DNA of 64,000 nt. Origin: Ruminococcus sp. Its GTDB lineage: Bacteria > Bacillota > Clostridia > Oscillospirales > Acutalibacteraceae. The position numbers and the translations under genes were made by a program. The DNA is taken from assembly GCA_022768065.1 (NCBI GenBank), contig JALELS010000017.1:62001-126000 (forward strand), given 5' to 3'. Every line of letters begins with the position of its first letter. Within the stretch, counting starts at the first letter, position 1. The notes beneath the pieces are model-generated. The model did not search any database, was not told the origin of the DNA, and was given only the letters and a program-made list of their open reading frames with translations. Shown in pieces: positions 59,916 through 64,000 of this stretch.

Positions 59916-60878
59916 ATGAAAAAAATTCTCTGTATTTTTTCAGTATTGCTGATTGTATTCGGAACAGCTTTTTTCGGGTGCGGAAAAAAGGACAATAAAA
60001 CCGATACCGAGCAGAGCGAAACTTCCGTTTCCGCGACAGATGATACGACCACGCCCGACCCGAAGCCGGTTTTATCGGGCGACGCTGCGCTTAAAGACGG
60101 CGAAACGTATACAGGCAGAGAGCCGCTTGCTCTCGCGAGCTTTAACGTTACGGATCCCGAAAACACACGCGGTCTCTCTACCGAAAAGCACGGATACGGC
60201 TACGGCATAGCGAAAGACGGCAAGCCAAACGAAATATCCGTAAACAATCAAAAATACTTTGAGACAAACGGCTACAAAGCGTTTTGTCTCGACACCAAAT
60301 CGACCGACAAGGTATTATACCTTACATTTGACTGCGGCTACGAAAACGGATACACGGCAAAAATTCTTGACACATTAAAGGAAAAACAGGTTCCCGCCGC
60401 ATTTTTCTGCACGCTTCCGCAGGTAAAGGAAAATCCCGAAATCATAGCGCGAATGATAAACGAAGGTCATATTGTGGGAAATCACTCGGTCACTCACCCG
60501 TCGTTCCCGACATTAACAAGACTCCAAATGGCAAACGAAATTAAGGGCATGGACGATTATTTAAGAACCTATTTCGGATACAGCGCGCCGTTTTTCCGTT
60601 TCCCGATGGGAGAATACTCGGACAGCGCTCTCGACGCGGTAGGTTCGCTCGGATACACAAGCGTTTTTTGGTCGGTTGCTTACTCCGACTGGGATTTAAA
60701 CAAACAAAAGGGCGAAGAATTCGCATTTAACACCGTTATGTCAAGGCTGCACCCCGGAGCCGTGATACTTCTGCACGCGGTATCGCCCGATAACGCGGCG
60801 GCTCTCGGCAGAATTATTGACGCGGCAAGAGAACAGGGATACACGTTTAAGTCGCTGTATGACTATCCGCAGGAATAA
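59916..60878 (+). CDS. PdaA-like polysaccharide deacetylase lipoprotein
   Basis: A 320-aa NodB-type deacetylase. The signal peptide ends with an FFGCGKK lipobox (Cys about 22), then a Thr/Ser/Asp linker. The catalytic domain starts near 130: YLTFDCGYENGYT (base Asp), NHSVTHPSFP (two zinc His), FRFPMGEYSD, and LLHAVS (His). The order and the TFDxGYENGYT form match PdaA, which makes muramic-delta-lactam in spore cortex; the lipoprotein anchor suggests action in the intermembrane space of the forespore or at the surface. Confidence 0.88.
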   Translation: MKKILCIFSVLLIVFGTAFFGCGKKDNKTDTEQSETSVSATDDTTTPDPKPVLSGDAALKDGETYTGREPLALASFNVTDPENTRGLSTEKHGYGYGIAKDGKPNEISVNNQKYFETNGYKAFCLDTKSTDKVLYLTFDCGYENGYTAKILDTLKEKQVPAAFFCTLPQVKENPEIIARMINEGHIVGNHSVTHPSFPTLTRLQMANEIKGMDDYLRTYFGYSAPFFRFPMGEYSDSALDAVGSLGYTSVFWSVAYSDWDLNKQKGEEFAFNTVMSRLHPGAVILLHAVSPDNAAALGRIIDAAREQGYTFKSLYDYPQE

Positions 60879-60898
60879 CAAACAATTATATAAACAAC

Positions 60899-60936
60899 AA
60901 AAACCGCTTCTCGCCGAAACGAAAAGCGGTTTTTAT
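60899..60936 (+). terminator. Terminator of the deacetylase gene
   Basis: AAAACCGCTT / AAGCGGTTTT stem with an inner TCG/CGA pairing, then TTTATTTA. It also faces the leftward DUF1667 gene. Confidence 0.85.
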
Positions 60937-60945
60937 TTATCTTAT

Positions 60946-61305
60946 TCAGTCGTTGTTTGTGGCGACTATATTTACCCCTGTGCCGAGAACATTCTCGATT
61001 ACAATATCTCCGATAGAGACGGGGGCTTTAAGTGTGACCTTGTTTATTTCGGTCATACAGTCAAATATTTTTTCCTTGGGTATGGGCGAGCTTGTCTTGA
61101 CCGGCACTACGGGAAGTCTGCCTCCCTCGACCTTTACGGTGGAGGTTACCATTCTTTCGGGGTGTGTGCATTCTGCTCTCGCGTAAGCGTCGCCGCGTTT
61201 ACACGTGTTTCCCGTAACGGAAAGAACTTCTCCGCTGTCCGACAATTCAACCGTTATAGAACAGCCGATGGGGCATGAAACACATACAAGTTCTCTTTTA
61301 GACAT
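60946..61305 (-). CDS. DUF1667 iron-sulfur-type protein
   Basis: A 119-aa protein of the DUF1667 family with an N-terminal ELVCVSCPIGC cluster-type motif (CxxCxxxC) and a later NTCKRGDAYA, seemingly metal-binding. It is always found with the two FAD oxidoreductases upstream, as here, and is thought to be a third, electron-transfer subunit of anaerobic glycerol-3-phosphate dehydrogenase. ATG 61305 follows GGAGG by 9 bases. Confidence 0.85.
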   Translation of the reverse strand: MSKRELVCVSCPIGCSITVELSDSGEVLSVTGNTCKRGDAYARAECTHPERMVTSTVKVEGGRLPVVPVKTSSPIPKEKIFDCMTEINKVTLKAPVSIGDIVIENVLGTGVNIVATNND

Positions 61306-61306
61306 A

Positions 61307-62569
61307 TTACGCATCCTCCTTTACGGAAACTACCATGGTGCTGTCGGCAGGCAGAGAATGGATAATATCCGCCTTTATAGGGACATATTCCATTTCGCCG
61401 GGGCACATCTTCTTTTTCTTCTTGGTATAGATAACTTCGCCGTTACAGGTAATGGTAAGGGTTACGTTTTTAAGCACTCTGCCCACGCGGAAATAGAGCT
61501 TTACGTCCTTGTCGGTATCGTGTGAAATTCTCTGCGGAACTATATATCTTACGCCGTTTTCGCCTTTTGTATTGACAAATTCGTCGCAGTTCTTTTCGCC
61601 GCGTATATATTTTGCGGCACCTGCGCCTGCAAGCTGACTCTCTTCTGTTACGTAGTCAACAAGATCGTGCACCTGCAAAACGTTGCCGCACGCAAACACG
61701 CCCTTGTGCTTTGTTTCACGGTACTCGTCAACTATCGGGCCGTTGGTTATACGGTCAAGCTCAATGCCGGCATTCTTGGAAAGCTCGTTTTCGGGAATAA
61801 GTCCTACCGACAGCATAAGTGTGTCGCAGGGAATATACTCCTCGGTGCCGGGAATAGGCTTCAAATGCTCGTCTACATTGGCAACGGTTACACCCTCAAG
61901 GCGATCTTTGCCGTGAGTGCTGACAACCGTGCAGGAAAGGCGAAGCGGAATACCGAAGTCCTCAAGGCACTGAACGATATTTCTCGTAAGTCCGCCCGAA
62001 TACGGCATAAGCTCACATACAGCCTTAACCTTTGCACCCTCTAAGGTCATACGTCTTGCCATAATAAGACCTATATCGCCCGAGCCCAAGATAACGACTG
62101 TTTTGCCGGGCATATATCCGTCAATATTTACGTATTTCTGCGCGGTTCCCGCGGTCATAATGCCCGACGCACGGCAGCCCGCTATGGAAAGCGCACCTCT
62201 CGGTCTTTCACGGCAACCCATTGCAAGCACAACAGCCTTTGCCTTTATCGTGAGAAGTCCGTCCTTATTATTTACCGCAGTCACCACGTTGTCATCGGAA
62301 ATATCAAGAACCATGGTGTCAACCTTAACGTCTATATCGGTTTCCTTAATCTGCTTTATAAATCTGCCGGCGTATTCGGGGCCCGAGAGCTCCTCGCCGA
62401 AGTAATGCAGACCGAAGCCCGTATGTATACATTGCTCAAGTATACCGCCGAGAGTATCGGCACGCTCCAAAATAAGGATTTTTTCAACGCCCTTGTCATG
62501 CGCCTCAAGTGCCGCCGCCATTCCGGCAGGGCCGCCGCCGACAACTACCAAATCATAACATGTTTCCAT
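61307..62569 (-). CDS. FAD/NAD-linked oxidoreductase subunit (GlpB-like role)
   Basis: A 420-aa flavoprotein. It has an N-terminal FAD site VVVGGGPAGMAAALEA, a CRERPRGALSIAGCRASG segment, a second dinucleotide fold VVILGSGDIGLIMARR, and GVFACGNVLQVHDLVD near the C-terminus. The layout is that of a pyridine-nucleotide-disulfide-type oxidoreductase. It sits between the glycerol-3-phosphate dehydrogenase and DUF1667 genes, so it probably carries electrons from glycerol-3-phosphate oxidation. The start at 62569 follows GAGGTGG. Confidence 0.88.
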   Translation of the reverse strand: METCYDLVVVGGGPAGMAAALEAHDKGVEKILILERADTLGGILEQCIHTGFGLHYFGEELSGPEYAGRFIKQIKETDIDVKVDTMVLDISDDNVVTAVNNKDGLLTIKAKAVVLAMGCRERPRGALSIAGCRASGIMTAGTAQKYVNIDGYMPGKTVVILGSGDIGLIMARRMTLEGAKVKAVCELMPYSGGLTRNIVQCLEDFGIPLRLSCTVVSTHGKDRLEGVTVANVDEHLKPIPGTEEYIPCDTLMLSVGLIPENELSKNAGIELDRITNGPIVDEYRETKHKGVFACGNVLQVHDLVDYVTEESQLAGAGAAKYIRGEKNCDEFVNTKGENGVRYIVPQRISHDTDKDVKLYFRVGRVLKNVTLTITCNGEVIYTKKKKKMCPGEMEYVPIKADIIHSLPADSTMVVSVKEDA

Positions 62570-62579
62570 TCTTTCCACC

Positions 62580-64000
62580 TCATTTCGTCCTGTCAAAGAT
62601 TATCTTTGACTCGCCGCCGAATTTTGTTATCTCGTTCATCGGAACGCCGAGCTCTCTTGAAAGTATCTCGACTACTTTGGAACCGCAGAAACCGCCCTGG
62701 CATCTGCCCATGCCGGCTCTTGTGCGGCGTTTTACTCCGTCAACGTCTCTCGCACCTACGGGAGAGTGTATGGCGTCAAGTATTTCGCCCTCGGTAACCG
62801 TTTCGCAGCGGCAGATAATTCTTCCGTAGCGCTTATCCTTGGCGATGAGCTTTTCGCGCTCTTCTTTTGACATATTGCGGAAACGAACGGGTGCCGGACG
62901 GCTGCCGTTAAAGTCTGCCTTCTTTTTGGGAGAAGCTTTTTCCGCAAAAAGATTTGCGACGTATTTTGCAATGGCAGGCGCGGCGGAAAGTCCGGGTGAC
63001 TCTATGCCGGCAACATTGATAAAGCGGTCGTTCTTATCGGAATAACCTATAATAAAGTCATCGGTTACCGGGTGTGCTCTCACGCCGGCAAAAGAGGTTA
63101 TAGCGCCCCTGACATTTACGCTCGGTACGGATTTTAAAGCCTTGGAGAGTATGAATTCAAGTCCCTCGGGAGTTGTATCCACATCATCCTTATTATCTTC
63201 GTCCGTTGCCGACGGGCCGATAAGAAGGTTCCCGTCAACCGTAGGAGTTACCAATACACCCTTGCCCATTTCATTGGGGCACTGGAATACCGTGCGGTCT
63301 ACAAGATGGCCGAAAGATTTATCGAGAAGATAATATTCGCCTTTACGGGCAACAATCTTTATGGAATCATCGCCTATCATACGTGCGACCTCATCGCTGT
63401 GAGTACCTGCGGCATTTATTACATACGTTGCGGTAATGTCGCCCTTTGAGGTATCGAGGACGAATTCGGAGCCGTTAAAGCTGATAGCCTTTACAAGGCA
63501 ATTTCTTATAAATTCCACTCCGTTTTCGCAGGCATTATCCGCCGCCGCAATGGTCAGCTCATACGGGCAAACTATACCCGCAGATTTTGAATAAAGCGCG
63601 CCGACCGCTTCGTCGCTGATATTCGGCTCAAGCTCATGGAGCTTCTTTGAATCGATTATCTCAAGCTCCGGAACGCCGTTCTTTATTCCGCGCTCATACA
63701 GAAGATGAACATGCTCCATCTCCTTTTCCGAAAACGCGACTACCAAAGAACCGTTATTCCTGTACGGAACATTAAGCTCTTTGCAGAGCTGCGGCATAAT
63801 AGCCGTACCCTCAACATTCAGCTTTGCTTTCATAGTACCCGACACAGCGTCAAATCCGCCATGGACAATTGCGCTGTTTGCCTTGGTAGTTCCCATGGCA
63901 ACATCGTTAAACCTTTCGAGCACTGCTGTCTTTACGTCATATTTCGAGAGTTCCCTCGAAATAAGAGCGCCGACAACGCCGCCGCCTATAACGGCAACAT
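62580..64000 (-). CDS. glpA: Glycerol-3-phosphate dehydrogenase, 5' end beyond window
   Basis: An FAD enzyme of the GlpA/GlpO type, oxidising glycerol-3-phosphate to dihydroxyacetone phosphate. The frame is open to the window edge: before residue LERFND lie VAVIGGGVVGALISREL and SKYDVKTAV, the FAD-binding GxGxxG, so the real start is right of 64,000. Further features are a DAO domain, SFAGVRAHP, then GIESPGLSAAPAIA and a C-terminal BFD-like Fe-S domain (CRCETVTEGEILDAI, and GRCQGGFC). It heads the leftward operon with the next two genes. Confidence 0.92.
   Translation of the reverse strand, partial: VAVIGGGVVGALISRELSKYDVKTAVLERFNDVAMGTTKANSAIVHGGFDAVSGTMKAKLNVEGTAIMPQLCKELNVPYRNNGSLVVAFSEKEMEHVHLLYERGIKNGVPELEIIDSKKLHELEPNISDEAVGALYSKSAGIVCPYELTIAAADNACENGVEFIRNCLVKAISFNGSEFVLDTSKGDITATYVINAAGTHSDEVARMIGDDSIKIVARKGEYYLLDKSFGHLVDRTVFQCPNEMGKGVLVTPTVDGNLLIGPSATDEDNKDDVDTTPEGLEFILSKALKSVPSVNVRGAITSFAGVRAHPVTDDFIIGYSDKNDRFINVAGIESPGLSAAPAIAKYVANLFAEKASPKKKADFNGSRPAPVRFRNMSKEEREKLIAKDKRYGRIICRCETVTEGEILDAIHSPVGARDVDGVKRRTRAGMGRCQGGFCGSKVVEILSRELGVPMNEITKFGGESKIIFDRTK

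Noticed and set aside
59582..60166. Minus-strand 194-aa frame over the small basic protein and deacetylase start
   Set aside because: It is antisense to two better-supported genes, has a low-complexity hydrophobic composition and no ribosome site.
63924..64000. GTG at 63923 as the start of the glycerol-3-phosphate dehydrogenase
   Set aside because: The same frame continues to the window edge and encodes the FAD-binding GxGxxG motif, so the true start is outside.

Overview
The window looks like a chromosomal segment of an anaerobic, spore-forming member of the Clostridia, probably from a gut habitat. The evidence is a dense set of sporulation genes (sipL, spoIVA, yunB, spoIIP, gpr, spoVAE, sigK), a peroxide-defence cluster of the anaerobe type (PerR-like regulator, reverse rubrerythrin, rubredoxin), a pyruvate formate-lyase activase and a GH95 fucosidase. 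Several host genes seem to start with TTG. The genus cannot be fixed from the sequence alone.

Positions 1 to about 23,110 are the late half of a tailed (siphovirus-type) prophage, read rightward. The order is: RusA resolvase, C5 DNA methyltransferase, ASCH protein and tiny proteins linked by ATGA overlaps; an ArpU/RinA-like regulator; a nested palindrome and a terminator; ParB-DUF4417; two small GGRG-motif proteins with a structured RNA candidate between them; terminase; portal; minor capsid protein with a C-terminal CdiA-type tRNase domain; scaffold; major capsid; connectors; tail tube; two tail chaperones; tape measure; distal tail proteins; a receptor-binding-like fibre; holin; amidase. 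Integrase, repressor and replication genes lie outside the window on the left. The prophage ends against the 3' end of a tRNA-Lys(UUU) gene, a likely attachment site.

From 23.1 to 34.6 kb come secG, small membrane proteins, a GPH-type sugar symporter, a dCMP deaminase-like protein, the rubredoxin / reverse rubrerythrin / PerR cluster with a 7-1-7 operator, the sipL-spoIVA pair, an acetyltransferase, a HAD phosphatase, pflA and an acyltransferase. From 34.7 to 41.5 kb are a frameshifted membrane protein, exonuclease III, a leftward sporulation group (yunB, a small unknown, spoIIP, gpr), rpsT, a strongly promoted 59-aa membrane protein and spoVAE.

From 41.5 to 53.4 kb are cdd, an M14 cell-wall peptidase, an aldo/keto reductase, queH, a CNNM/CorC protein, a ketopantoate reductase-like protein, the GH95 fucosidase, queT behind a probable preQ1 riboswitch, a two-component system and a ComF-family protein. 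A 680-base gap follows. It carries a promoter-to-terminator unit of about 190 nt that fits a non-coding RNA and sits where raiA-motif RNAs are often found.

From 54 to 64 kb are lineage-specific proteins, sigK (uninterrupted, with a pro-sequence), a lone 5S rRNA gene with its own promoter and terminator, a flavin reductase, a TIM-barrel protein, trmL, a PdaA-like deacetylase, and a leftward operon for anaerobic glycerol-3-phosphate oxidation whose first gene runs off the right edge.

The most unusual content is in the prophage: the capsid-tRNase fusion without a visible immunity gene, the terminase with a small-subunit-like N-terminus, and the structured RNA candidates in the head-gene region.
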